12,854 nucleotides of DNA from Stereum hirsutum FP-91666 SS1 (GCF_000264905.1 NW_006763138.1:409316-422169); one strand, 5' to 3'. Positions 1-8,178 are shown, counted from the stretch's first letter. Numbers and translations are program-made. Notes: generated by a model from the sequence alone, not told the origin.

Positions 1-320
1 CCTAATTCACAAAACTCACAAAGTTACTAAAATACCCCCCAGATCACCCGTTTCCCCTATTGATACCCAGGCTAGTACCCCGAGGGCGTACAGGCATATA
101 TGTACTATTATTCTACCATCTTCCCGCTATTTTATTGTCTACCGTTCTCCCCTGGTTCACCGTTAAATTCACCCTGCTCACAGAACCCGTTTATAGCCCT
201 ATTTTTGCCCATTTACAGCCTGCAGACCACCTACTTGCACACCCCCTGTTTACCCCCTACCCCCTACCCATCCCCTACCCACCCCCCACCCACCCTAACC
301 ATCCCAGCCCCATCCCGCAC
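1..320 (+). repeat. C-rich noncoding repeat family, copy 1 (truncated by window start)
   Basis: The first ~50 bases match a core at 1651-1693 almost base for base (shared words include AAAGTTACTAAAA and ACCCCCCAGATCA). The reverse complement of 12301-12333 carries a more diverged version. The core is followed by a pyrimidine-rich section and, at 235-315, by a tract built from CCCTACCC-type words. The reading frames that cross this tract are proline-rich and differ between copies, so I treat it as noncoding. The 3' limit is uncertain; homology fades around 320-440. Confidence 0.75.
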
Positions 321-376
321 CCGAACATTTGTAAACATACCCTAAAATTCCCCAGAAACACGAATATATTTTGGCA

Positions 377-397
377 GGGAACATTTGTAAATGTCCC
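377..397. repeat. Imperfect hairpin with ACATTTGTAAATGT core
   Basis: ACATTT and AAATGT pair around a two-base centre and are flanked by GGG(A) and CCC, giving a near-perfect hairpin. Related words occur at 325-336 (ACATTTGTAAAC), 415-425 (ACATTTACAAA), 509-520 and, inverted, 4017-4028. The clustering near repeat ends suggests element termini. No family is assigned. Confidence 0.5.
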
Positions 398-441
398 AGC
401 GGTGACTACCGGAGACATTTACAAACCCAGCACGTACACGA

Positions 442-608
442 CTTGATTGACAACCCGAGCCTTGCCTCCCTGTGTTGCGGGCCACAGGAGACTCGTTCCC
501 CTCGCTCGCATTTGTAAATAGCTGCATCTCAGTTTTTCTTTCTGCGTTCTGATTCTCTCTCTCGAAGGTACGATACCCTTCAATTTCTAACTATGGAACA
601 TTTTATTT
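442..608 (+). repeat. Truncated end of the 3418-4094 TIR element
   Basis: This stretch is an inverted copy of 3929-4092. The two agree over about 165 bases, including the word CACAGGAGACTCGTTCCCCT and the later words CTCGAAGGTACGATACC and CAATTTCTAAC. The outer end reads CTTGATTGACAACC, the same 14 bases that start the element at 3418. Homology stops at about 608, where the sequence becomes unrelated, so only one end is present. Confidence 0.85.
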
Positions 609-735
609 AATTCATCATGAAGTTACATGACCTAAAGATGATTTACAGCTGTTTCGGAAATGGTTGACAGTCGCGCGAGAAAAAAAGTAACTCTACAAAA
701 AAAAAGAAATGCCTTCTTCTGAGCGTAAAAGGCAT

Positions 736-771
736 TGGTAGGGGTCGCGGGTTCGACTCCCGCTCTGCGCA
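736..771 (+). other. tRNA 3'-half-like sequence (T-arm with B-box) inside the MITE
   Basis: Bases 747-763 form a perfect five-pair T-stem, GCGGG and CCCGC, around the seven-base loop TTCGACT, matching the pol III B-box GGTTCGANTCC. Acceptor-like bases TCTGCGCA follow. No D-arm or matching 5' acceptor strand is present upstream, so this is not a functional tRNA. The minus-strand frame across it reads AGVEPATPT, a familiar spurious peptide antisense to tRNA genes. Confidence 0.65.
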
Positions 772-944
772 ATGCATTACCTATTAACTGCCAACATTGC
801 ATCCACACTATTATCATACCAGACCTGATACAATATATTTTTTATACCTCCCAGGAATCATGCATGACTTTTGAGAACGTGTGCCACAAGCGGCGGCTCA
901 AACAAAGCAGTATGGAGAAGGAATCGACCCCCTAGACGAAGTGG

Positions 945-990
945 CGCGAGCCCGGCTTGAACCAGCGGCCTCTGTGGCACAGGTGGCCGC
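945..990 (-). other. Second, diverged tRNA-like T-arm in the opposite arm of the MITE
   Basis: On the minus strand this reads GGCCGCTGGTTCAAGCCGG followed by GCTCGCGC. It aligns with the + strand copy at 742-770 but has a weakened B-box (GGTTCAAGCCG). Just inside lies a GCGGCC...GGCCGC hairpin. The two copies sit in mirror positions in the MITE arms. Confidence 0.5.
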
Positions 991-1149
991 GCATTTATTT
1001 TCTCCGTAGAACTACTTTTTTCTCGCGCGACTGCCAACCATTTCCGAAACAGCTGTAAATTACACTCAGAATAATATTCAGTGGTCTAGAAACCCAGAAA
1101 CACTCCTCCACTGTCTCTACATCCATAGAGGGATATTTCCACTAGTTTA

Positions 1150-2045
1150 GCTCCATGAAAGATTTAACTAAGGGTATATCTACTATATATTGTACCATTT
1201 CAATCAATTTGGTGGTCACATGTCACAGCCATTTTGGGAGACAGCGGCAATAATTTTCTTTCAATTTGTTGAGTTTTTAGAGTGTTTTTGAAAATCTAAA
1301 AATGACCAAAAAGTATATTTCTATATTTAAGATATGATACTCATCCCACACAAAAAGAATGATATTCAACCTTTAAATAATGCACCCTGCATAACTGACC
1401 CTTAGCTTTGAATATCCTCCCATTGATTTTTATCATATCTTGGGAATGTATGGACAGATTTGTCCAAATATGAAATAGGTCTCTTCTATCCATTTTTACT
1501 GCTTCATCAAGCCCAAAGAATGACCAAAATCAGCCTTCTTTATGTCCAGAATTTTGAGTCATATTTTACCCTTTTATTAGTTAATTCCATTCCATTTAGT
1601 TAATTCCATTCCATTAAAACAACACCTACTCCTGCAATTCATTCATTCTGAATCACAAAACTCATAAAGTTACTAAAACACCCCCCAGATCATCTCATTT
1701 CTTCTACTAATACACCCCTATAATATCCAGTATATCAATTCTAACATTCTTGCTATTATTTACCCATTTCTTCGTATTTTCATTGTCCACCATCCTATTT
1801 CTATTTATTTATCTATCTTCCTTAACCCCAGAGCCTATATGCAACTCCATACATCCTCCCTGGGTTTATATACACTTATTCTATTCTTACTGCATAATTA
1901 CCCCTGCCCTTTCCTATTCTATTTCTATTCCTTACCTTACCCTCTACCACCTCTTATTTATCTACTCATTTTTCCAGCCAGTTTCTGCCTATTTTCTGCC
2001 TATTTTTTCGGTCATTTTTCCAGTCAGAATACCCATGAGCCCATG
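1150..2045 (+). repeat. C-rich noncoding repeat family, copy 2
   Basis: The central core at 1651-1693 matches copy 1. Sequence on both sides is collinear with the reverse complement of about 12750-11905. Examples are CAATTCATTC just before the core, the section CCAAAATCAGCC near 1528 against CCAAAATCGGGC in copy 3, and GTCAGAATACCC near 2023 against GGCAGAATGCCA. The 3' third is pyrimidine-rich and AT-richer than the other copies. Open frames such as 1750-2055 are low-complexity and not conserved between copies. Exact ends are not resolved. Confidence 0.7.
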
Positions 2046-2549
2046 CTCTTTATAACAAGTTATTACTAATTTGACAGTCAACTCTCATAAAGAGACATTA
2101 GTATTTTAACAGTTGACTCTTTGCAAAAAGCCAATAGCTGAGGACAAGGACTCTTTGTAAAGATAATATACTAACGCGTACCACATGCTTGGACACACCC
2201 AGTGTCCGGACAGTCCACAGTAGTACTTGCAATTCTGTACCTTTGCCTCTCGTATAAGGAACACTATTTTTAACCTCCCTCTACAATCTGAGCACAAAAA
2301 AACCAAGCTTTGCATGCAAGACTCATCAACAATTTGAGGTTCTATCAGAACATATAGCACCTTTTTATTTTATTTACTTGTGCTATACAGGATAAGAGGC
2401 TGAGAATCACTGAAAACTGAGGTCATAGCCAAATTCTCCATCATCGAAAGCCCCAGCATGCCAGATTGTATGTTACAATGTGTTCAAATAGGCCCAGTAT
2501 GAAGGAGTGAAGACAAGCATTTCGAACACACTCGGGCGCCACACGTGAC
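2046..2549. other. Intergenic stretch, no gene recognised
   Basis: This AT-rich spacer separates copy 2 of the C-rich repeat from the pogo transposase remnant. The only structure I see is a short inverted repeat, AGTCAACT near 2075 and AGTTGACT near 2112. The 5' end of the pogo element should lie here, but I could not identify a TIR. Confidence 0.5.
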
Positions 2550-3292
2550 ATGTCGACTGTTGAATGTGGAAGTCGCATCCACCAACTAACGTGTTCCAAG
2601 TCCGTCTTGCCTCCTCATACCATCTATGTCAGGCATACAAAGCAACCACCTCCCTCTCCTAAATGCCTAAAGCATCTTCCGTCGACTCCCAAATGTATAC
2701 AGTTTGCTCACGACGCCGTGGCCAATGGTCGAGCTGGTGATTACCCCAAAATCTCGATACGAGAAGCCTCGGAATGTTTCCAGGTTGCACGCTCGACATT
2801 GAGTGACAGGCTCACGGAAAAACACTCATCGCCTCTTGTTAGAAAGGTGAATGTGGTGGATTCATGGGTAGTACGGTACGGTATATGAGGCCTTATATAC
2901 ATATCTGATGAAACCGGGAATAAAAGAGACAAACGACACAAAGGGTCATTGTCCGTGCCACAGCGTTGCCACAGCGACCTCACGACCCCTTTGTGCGCAT
3001 CTCCGTTCCATCCTGTGCCATCAGAGGCGCATTTCCAACACCTCTAGCTGCCCATTCTGACCAATCACTCCTCTCCCTCGATCAAGAGGCTGTTGTTATA
3101 GAATGGTGCTAGCACAAGCTGCAGTGTGCTCAACCGCTCACAAAGCTTACCCTTCACAGTTATGTCTATTCACTCACCGGCAAGATGCCCGGCTACAACT
3201 GGTTCTGGCACTTCATGAAACAACACAATGATGATCTTTTTTTCGGAAACGCATCAGGCTGCGATCCAGTACGGGCACAAGCCTTCAACCAT
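2550..3292 (+). pseudogene. pogo-like DDE_1 transposase, N-terminal DNA-binding part (broken)
   Basis: This is the DNA-binding half of a Tc1/mariner-superfamily (pogo clade) transposase. From about 2690 to 2845 the frame gives a psq/CENP-B-type helix-turn-helix (REASECFQVARSTLSDRL). From about 3040 to 3292, in another frame, it gives a CENP-B-like second helix-turn-helix: LSLDQEAVVIEW, PLTKLTLHSYV, GYNWFWHFMKQHNDDLFFG, then DPVRAQAFNH. The two parts are separated by about 190 unmatched bases and a change of frame. A TAG stop at 3110-3112 interrupts the second domain. The ATG at 2550 is the first in frame, but the first 50 residues match nothing I know, so the true start is uncertain. The frame ends at an insertion point; the next expected residues appear at 7311. 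This copy is non-functional. Confidence 0.9.
3287..3292 (+). repeat. Target-site duplication AACCAT (left copy)
   Basis: AACCAT here and at 7305-7310 flank the 4.0-kb insertion. Skipping from one copy to the other keeps the transposase in frame (AFNH then ANVKRHF), which is why I place the boundary here. Confidence 0.8.
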
Positions 3293-3417
3293 TGTGGAAG
3301 GGAAATGCGTCTTGCGGACGGGGTAGGGAATACGGTCGATATGTTCCAGGTAGCTTGCAGCCGAGGCCTGTAGAAACAGAGTATATGAGCAATAAAATGT
3401 ATAGAATCAAAACTGAC

Positions 3418-4094
3418 CTTGATTGACAACCAAAAAGAAAGTCTAAGAAAGAGTCGAGAGATCAAGAGGAACACCGTTAAATGTTAAGTTGCGGATGTGG
3501 CTGAAGCTGGGAGATGCTGAAGGATGCGTTCACAGGCATCGTTCTTGCGGAGCGATGGCGGTCTCGACGAGGAAGGAGGGTGCAAATCAGGAGACTTTTG
3601 TAATAGGAAGGGGAGAGATGAGGGAGGAGGAGAGATGTTATCGAAGGTGCTAAGCAATTGAGAGAGAAAATATGCGGAAACTCGGTTAAGTCGACTCGGA
3701 CTCGGACTCAGTGAGAGAGGGATCAACTCGGGGGGGTTCTCTGGCATTCGAAAGGCCACCAGGGAGCCTGTTTGAGTGACAGAGGCTGCTTCCCAGTCCG
3801 CTGCGTATCCTCGTATGCCGCCAGGCAAGCTACAGGCTGAGCACATGAGCAGGAACAAAAATACGGAAATAAATGTCACTAAATAATGTCTGGGAGATGG
3901 AGATGCCAAACGATCCTGTATCGTAGTAAAATAAAATATTCCATGGTTAGAAATTGAAAGGTATCGTACCTTCGAGATAGAGAATCAAAACGCGCAAAGA
4001 AAAACCAAGACACAGCTATTTACAAATGCGAGCGAGGGGAACGAGTCTCCTGTGGCCCGCAATACAGGGAGGCAAGGCTCGGGTCATCAATCCG
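3418..4094. mobile_element. ~675-bp nonautonomous TIR element
   Basis: The left end is CTTGATTGACAACC. The right end, read on the minus strand, is GGATTGATGACCCGAG. These are short imperfect TIRs of the same consensus, and the 14 bases of the left end recur exactly at 442-455 as the tip of the truncated inverted copy. That copy matches the right-hand ~165 bases of this element. No clear target duplication is visible. An open minus-strand frame (3484-3909) lies within but starts at TTG and is serine/proline-rich, so I do not call a gene. Confidence 0.65.
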
Positions 4095-4790
4095 GCCGCC
4101 AGACTCGCCCGCCAGGCCGCGGCGCTGTCTTTGATCAATCCTGCGGATCCAAGACTCCATCGGAAGGCTGAAACAAGAGGGGAAGAGTGGTGGAAGCCAA
4201 ATGTATAGATAAACTGAGCTTCCCAGGCCTTGGAATGTGAAATAAGCGAAATATAATCAAAAATGGACTCAACAATTGCTTGAACATCTCAAAAAACTCG
4301 CACACATTATTATGAAGCCTTCAGACTTGAAAGAATGAGTAGAAACGGGTGGAAAACTGAGAGATAATAGCGATTGATCGAGAGTGAGACAGTCCGTGGC
4401 CACTCGGCTAATCTGTTCCTAGTAACCGGCACTTTGGCTTGCCCAGCCAGACTCCGACCCTCCGACTTCACCTTTGTTAAACGTCGCTTTGCTCGTTCGC
4501 TCTGGGCTCGGTGTCGACATCAGGAAATGCATACTTTGCTATCAGCCTGGTTACAAGGCATCATAGCTATGATATTTGAAAAATGGATTATAGCTTCACT
4601 AACTGTGATAGCAAGGTGGGGTATCTATCCCAAATTTGATAGTCATCATATTTGCCCATAGCTCTCATAGGAAGACCACAAATTTCTACTTATAAACCTC
4701 TGTTCAAATTAATTTAGAAAGCACCCTCAGTTATTCAGACTCAGATATAGAAGCTCAAATCAATTTTCACTCAGATTATCTACTCTAAAT
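4095..4790. other. Noncoding interior of the 4.0-kb insertion
   Basis: I see no gene, RNA or strong repeat. Bases 4095-4200 are GC-rich compared with the following AT-rich stretch. The short open frames at 4026-4208 and 4374-4661 have no recognisable motif. Confidence 0.5.
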
Positions 4791-4829
4791 ACAGCAGGAC
4801 CACAGGAAATGTACATGAGACAGAGAAGA

Positions 4830-5010
4830 AGCCTGCAGAAAGGAAAAGAGAGGGAGCAAGACAGAGAAAGACAGAGAGAGAAATACAGGCAAAGAAATAC
4901 AAAAGACCTGAGAGAGAGACAGAGAGACAAGAAGACAGAGACAGAAAGACAGAGACAGAGACAGAGATACACACATACATATAAATACCTACATATATAA
5001 ACATATATAT

Positions 5011-5043
<33 letters not shown>

Positions 5044-5095
5044 AAGAAAAAAGTATAGACAGAGATGGACAGAAATAGACAGAGAGGATACACAC
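4830..5095 (+). repeat. Purine-rich GA low-complexity block with microsatellites
   Basis: The + strand is dominated by AGAGACAGAGAGA-type words. Between about 4990 and 5043 it passes through an AT/AC run, (AC)n near 5011-5022, then (AG)n at about 5023-5043. The apparent ORFs on both strands here (S/L/C-rich or R/Q/E-rich) come from the low complexity. Confidence 0.9.
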
Positions 5096-5460
5096 CTAAG
5101 TAGACTGTTCAGTCAGAGGCTAAATATGTTGGATGCTGTGATAGTGTAGTCAAAGTCAGGTCAAGGACAAAAAAAAGACTTGGGAATACGCACCATATAA
5201 TTCAGAGCACACTTTGGTAGAGGCAGGAGAAGTGGACAGGGAAGGGAGAGAAGAGAGAGAAGGGATGATGAGGGAAGAGAGAGAAGAAGTGAAGAGGGAA
5301 AGAGGGCGACATGCGTCGCTTTTAGCCAACAGTAGCCAAACAAACCCCAACATGAAACGTGGCACAAATGCAGAGGCAGAGTGAGGCACCACAAGATAGA
5401 GCCAGGATTCAATTTTATGCCTAATTTGGGCAAAGGATGAGTCTATGCTGCTGGACGCGC
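5096..5460. other. Noncoding stretch with a second GA-rich patch
   Basis: No gene is recognised. Bases 5215-5310 are again rich in GGAGAAG/AGAGAG words on the + strand. The minus-strand frames across it are serine/leucine-rich by composition. Confidence 0.5.
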
Positions 5461-6720
5461 GGAAAATCCGGAAAACTCCGAATTTAGCCCTAACTTAGGG
5501 TTTATGGCGCCTCTGGCCTCTGCTGGCTTTGAGTCCTTCCTCAGTACTGCTTGGCTGCTTGCCCTAATCTCTGGTGCTTCTTGGGTTCTGTTTCTTCTTG
5601 GATATCTCTAGTTTCATGTCTACAGAGGCCTAGGACTTTGGTTTAGAGCTTACAGAGCTCTGGAGTTGAGTATAATAGTGAGTAAATTTCGCTTTTTTGG
5701 CCATTTTGGCCTATCTTGCTGGCCCTCCTGTTTCTTTTCCTTTGCATCTATCAGTCTCAATTATAGCTAACATCTCATTATTATCTATCTACTCTAAATC
5801 TAGAAAGTTTGAGCCAATTTGGTCCATGGGATAAGTCTGGGCAGCAATAGGGCATGTGGCCCAGCCTACCCCTTCCTGATTTCGCTTTTTTGTCTTTTTT
5901 GGAGATGATGCAGAGCTCTCTGATGGACTGGGCAGGACCTATGAGGTGAGTACTGACCTTTCTCACTCAAATTTCGCTTCTGAGAGCCCTAGAAATTGTG
6001 CAGCAGGTCCATGTTGGTGCCACATCACCCCCACCTCCCCCTTCCCTCTCCACATCTATCAATCCCTCTCACCACCCAAATAAAGCTTTGTGCAGCACCC
6101 CATGGGCTATCTCTACCTCCTCCAACTGTTCCTACCCCTATCCATCCACTGGTTCCTTCCTAGCAGCATCATCTCTTGCCACCTCATCAAGCCTTTCATC
6201 AAATTTCGCTTTTTTCCCTCTTTTTTGAGCTTTCATGGTCCTCAAGTATGCTTCTGAGCTTACTTCTATGGTTAGTCATGTGAGTCCTCCCTTTTCTATC
6301 CACATATTACCTCTATTCCACAATCCTCTTCTCCTCATGTCCCTTTTTTGGGCCACACTGCTCATCTGGGCCACAAAAACCTAGGTTTTTACATGTTCCT
6401 GGTAAGTCAAGCCCTTCTGCTCTCCACTACCAATAGATCCTCTCCCTCTCCCTCCCTCTACATCTATCCTTCTGTCATAACTGACTTATTTACGTTCAAT
6501 TTTGAATATTCAGGTGAAGGGCCACTTCATGTGGCATTCGTGGCTGTGCTTTCCTGGACGTCCAGGAAGGCACTTGAATTTCATCCAAGTTCACGCATTC
6601 TTTTCTCTTGATCTCTTTATATTCTGTACACCCTCATGTATTTAGTTTAGTCATGAATACAATTACTTTTCTATCGTTTCTATGTATTGTGAGCAAAAAT
6701 AAAGAAAATTCCATGAAATA
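5460..6720 (+). repeat. Possible LTR or noncoding element section with repeated ATTTCGCTTTTTT motif
   Basis: The word ATTTCGCTTTTTT occurs at 5686-5698, 5879-5891 and 6203-6215, with a shorter AAATTTCGCTT at 5969-5979. Two of them lie just after GTGAGT-like words, and CAGAGCTCT recurs at 5653 and 5911. The section opens with the near-palindrome CCCTAACTTAGGG at about 5489 and closes with a transcript-end-like tail: TTCTGTACACCCTCATG, then AGTCATGAATACAATTAC, with AATAAAG near 6700. Orientation seems to be +. It reads like LTR or leader sequence rather than protein, but I could not find its partner or its boundaries. Confidence 0.4.
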
Positions 6721-7304
6721 AGAGAAAAATACCTACTGTACTTGAAATTGCCAACTCTTTAGATCATACAGAGCAGTGATTATTCTGTACAGCCTGTTGT
6801 CTTATAGTACAAATCATTCTACTGCATAAAAGAAAAGTCAACAAAGATGTAAAACATCTACAGGCTTGATTACCTCCTAAAAGGTAGCAATATCTCGTCA
6901 TACTTAGGAGATACAGTACATTACCTAGTGAGACATTATATGACTGCTATGAGAGCTATAGCACTCTCTCCTATTTGAGGTCAGGCACCCGGTGATCTAT
7001 GACAGTCCAGCACCGGCTATCAGGGCGATCAAATTATAAATAGAAGGGCATGCTTCTATATAGCAAAAACATAATTTCCTGATGGAGCACGACATCTTGC
7101 ATGATACTGACGTGACCTGGAATGCTCTAGAACAAAGTCTCTCGAGACGGTTAACAATTCAAATGGAATTACAGAAGAAAAGCATTATTTTTTATTCAGT
7201 GGCGAAGTGGCATAAGCTCCGACTTGTGAGTCTCGCGTACAAAAAGGATAGGTATGTACAAGATCTACATTATAGCTCCGTGAGCAAGCTCGTGTGCACT
7301 TCCA
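6721..7304. other. Noncoding 3' part of the 4.0-kb insertion
   Basis: No coding motif is visible. It contains TATAAATAG at 7035-7043, overlapping a hairpin (ATAGAAG at 7040-7046 with CTTCTAT at 7053-7059), and a longer-loop inverted repeat CTCCTAA/TTAGGAG near 6876-6911. A TATA-like box about 270 bases before the CA end would suit an LTR-type terminus, but no matching 5' copy is seen. Confidence 0.4.
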
Positions 7305-7310
7305 AACCAT
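7305..7310 (+). repeat. Target-site duplication AACCAT (right copy)
   Basis: This matches 3287-3292. It also supplies the codons AAC CAT of the transposase, so the coding sequence resumes with GCC at 7311. Confidence 0.8.
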
Positions 7311-7614
7311 GCCAACGTGAAGCGTCACTTTGATGCGGTGGCCGCACAGAAGCAGTTAAAACACTATGACCTGGACTGCGACTAGAATCTGGATGAGCAG
7401 GGATGTACATTTGGAGGTGAAAGAGTCACAAACGAGAGAAAGGTCATTCTGTCTCGTCACTCAAGAGCACGAGCCTGTCTTGCCAACGATGACCTCAAGA
7501 TCGTTTTATCGAGGCTGTCAACGCTGCTGGAGATGCAATGGCACCAGGTTTTGTATTTCAGGGGAAGAAGTTATGGAAGTCATGGTTTCAGAAGACTGAT
7601 ATTGGCCATGCCAG

Positions 7615-7671
7615 GTGTGTGTCTTTGGTATTTTCATTTTCAGTTCATTACTGACATCTGACCGATGATAG
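7615..7671 (+). other. Putative 57-bp spliceosomal intron in the transposase pseudogene
   Basis: GTGTGT at the 5' end, CTGAC branch-like words at 7651 and 7659, and AG at 7670-7671. Removing it joins GHA-S-VSTSPNG in frame, matching the segment that leads to the conserved NGW motif. The unspliced frame meets a stop and does not match the family. Length and signals fit fungal introns. Confidence 0.75.
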
Positions 7672-7882
7672 TGTCTCCACCTCTCCAAACGGCTAGACAG
7701 ACCAGATACTCGGACGGGCCTACTTCAACAAGGTATTTGTTCCCGAATCGAAATAACTTGCAAACGGACGCCCCATACTCCTCAGCTTTGATGACCATAC
7801 CTCTCATGATACAAATGACCTCATCCTTGATGCCGTTGCTGCAGGGATCAACGTCGACCTTCTTCCTGCGAAGTGCACTCAC

Positions 7883-8178
7883 TGTAACCTCGCACACGCA
7901 TATGAGGTTCCTACAACACCACAGACCTGGGACTTACCGGTCTCGGACTTCCGACTTTCTTACTTCTGTTCCACTGGGATAGAGACCGGCGCGCATGTAT
8001 ATATACTACTCGCTCAGGCTCCCTCGTTTCTCTTAGGGTTTTCTCCCCCCCCTCATCTACCCTAGCTAGGCCTTCTGTCTATACGTCAACAGAGACACTC
8101 TTTGCTTGTTTAGTTGCCTGAGTGCTCTCTTCGGGTTTCCACTCTGGTTTTAGTGTTCCTCGACGCCGCGAGGTCACA
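7883..8178. mobile_element. 296-bp solo LTR inserted in the transposase
   Basis: It starts TGTAACCTCG and ends CGAGGTCACA, so the ends are 10-base inverted repeats with one mismatch and have the canonical TG...CA form. CTCAC is duplicated on both sides (7878-7882 and 8179-8183); five bases is the usual size for Ty3/gypsy and many copia elements. Removing the insert with one CTCAC restores the codons ACT CAC ATG CTT CAG, that is TH-MLQPLDVG, at the catalytic core. A TATATATA box lies at 7998-8005. No internal retroelement sequence is attached, so it is probably the product of LTR-LTR recombination. The parent family is not identified; its ends do not resemble the sequence before the gag gene at 10582. 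Confidence 0.88.
7998..8005 (+). promoter_or_regulatory. TATA-like box in the solo LTR
   Basis: TATATATA lies 115 bases from the left end of the LTR, followed by a pyrimidine-rich stretch, which is a plausible U3/R arrangement for + strand transcription. Activity cannot be judged. Confidence 0.4.

Larger units (their letters stand above)
646..1055. mobile_element. 410-bp Tc1/mariner-type MITE with long terminal inverted repeats
   Basis: The left end CAGCTGTTTCGGAAATGG and the right end are inverted copies for about 50 bases with few mismatches, running into GCGCGAG and a poly-A stretch. TA dinucleotides flank both ends (644-645 and 1056-1057), and ends starting with CAG next to TA are the signature of the Tc1/mariner/pogo superfamily. 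Weaker inverted similarity continues inward to about 770 and 945, so the unit resembles a foldback. There is no transposase ORF, so it is non-autonomous. Whether the pogo transposase at 2550-8657 belongs to the family that mobilised it is unknown. Confidence 0.85.
3293..7304. mobile_element. 4.0-kb insertion of unresolved family inside the pogo transposase
   Basis: The insertion interrupts the transposase between residues H and A of AFNH-ANVKRHF and is flanked by AACCAT at 3287-3292 and 7305-7310. It begins TGTGGAAG and ends CTTCCA, the TG...CA form of LTR elements, and a 6-base duplication is also compatible with an LTR element. However, the two ends are not direct repeats of each other as far as I can see, and no gag, protease, reverse transcriptase, integrase or transposase motif is visible in between. 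It carries a nested 675-base TIR element, a GA-rich block and a section of repeated motifs. It could be a decayed or large nonautonomous LTR element, a composite of several insertions, or a different class with longer imperfect duplications. Confidence 0.75.
7305..7882 (+). pseudogene. pogo-like DDE_1 transposase, catalytic core (broken)
   Basis: This continues the transposase of 2550-3292 at the exact next residue (ANVKRHFDAVAAQK). The first catalytic aspartate is in NLDEQG (7392-7394). Next come the family block NAAGDAMAPGFVFQGK (from about 7520), SPNG*TD, YFNKVFVPES and GRPILLSFDDHTSHDT with the second aspartate (usual form DGHxSH), ending in LLPAKCTH just before a solo LTR. Damage: TAG at 7383-7385 in place of the aromatic residue (often W) before NLDE, a frame change in a T-run near 7503-7507, TAG at 7694-7696 in place of the conserved W of NGW, and TAA at 7754-7756. 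A 57-base intron is still recognisable. Other frames here encode only shadow ORFs. Confidence 0.93.

Noticed and set aside
736..771. Functional tRNA gene
   Set aside because: Only the T-arm and acceptor-like 3' bases are present; no D-arm, no plausible anticodon arm with normal spacing and no matching 5' acceptor strand.
632..817. Minus-strand frame containing AGVEPATPT
   Set aside because: This is a common spurious peptide antisense to tRNA T-arms, here caused by the tRNA-like piece in the MITE.
3484..3909. Minus-strand 141-codon frame with an N-terminal hydrophobic stretch resembling a signal peptide of a small secreted protein
   Set aside because: It starts at TTG rather than ATG, lies wholly inside the short-TIR element, and is serine/proline-rich; I see no support for a real gene.
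4760..5095. Cysteine/serine/leucine-rich minus-strand frames that look like membrane proteins
   Set aside because: They are translations of the GA/CT microsatellite block.
5488..5504. Telomere-repeat hairpin CCCTAACTTAGGG
   Set aside because: Only one unit in each direction; better explained as a short palindrome than as telomeric sequence.
3293..7304. Complete LTR retrotransposon
   Set aside because: Despite TG...CA ends and a 6-base duplication, I found no second copy of TGTGGAAG near the right end or of CTTCCA near the left, and no gag-pol coding sequence.
7665..7982. 105-codon + strand frame across the transposase, and the 7082, 7366 and 7640 frames
   Set aside because: They are out of frame with the transposase homology or lie in noncoding insertion sequence, and show no family motif of their own.
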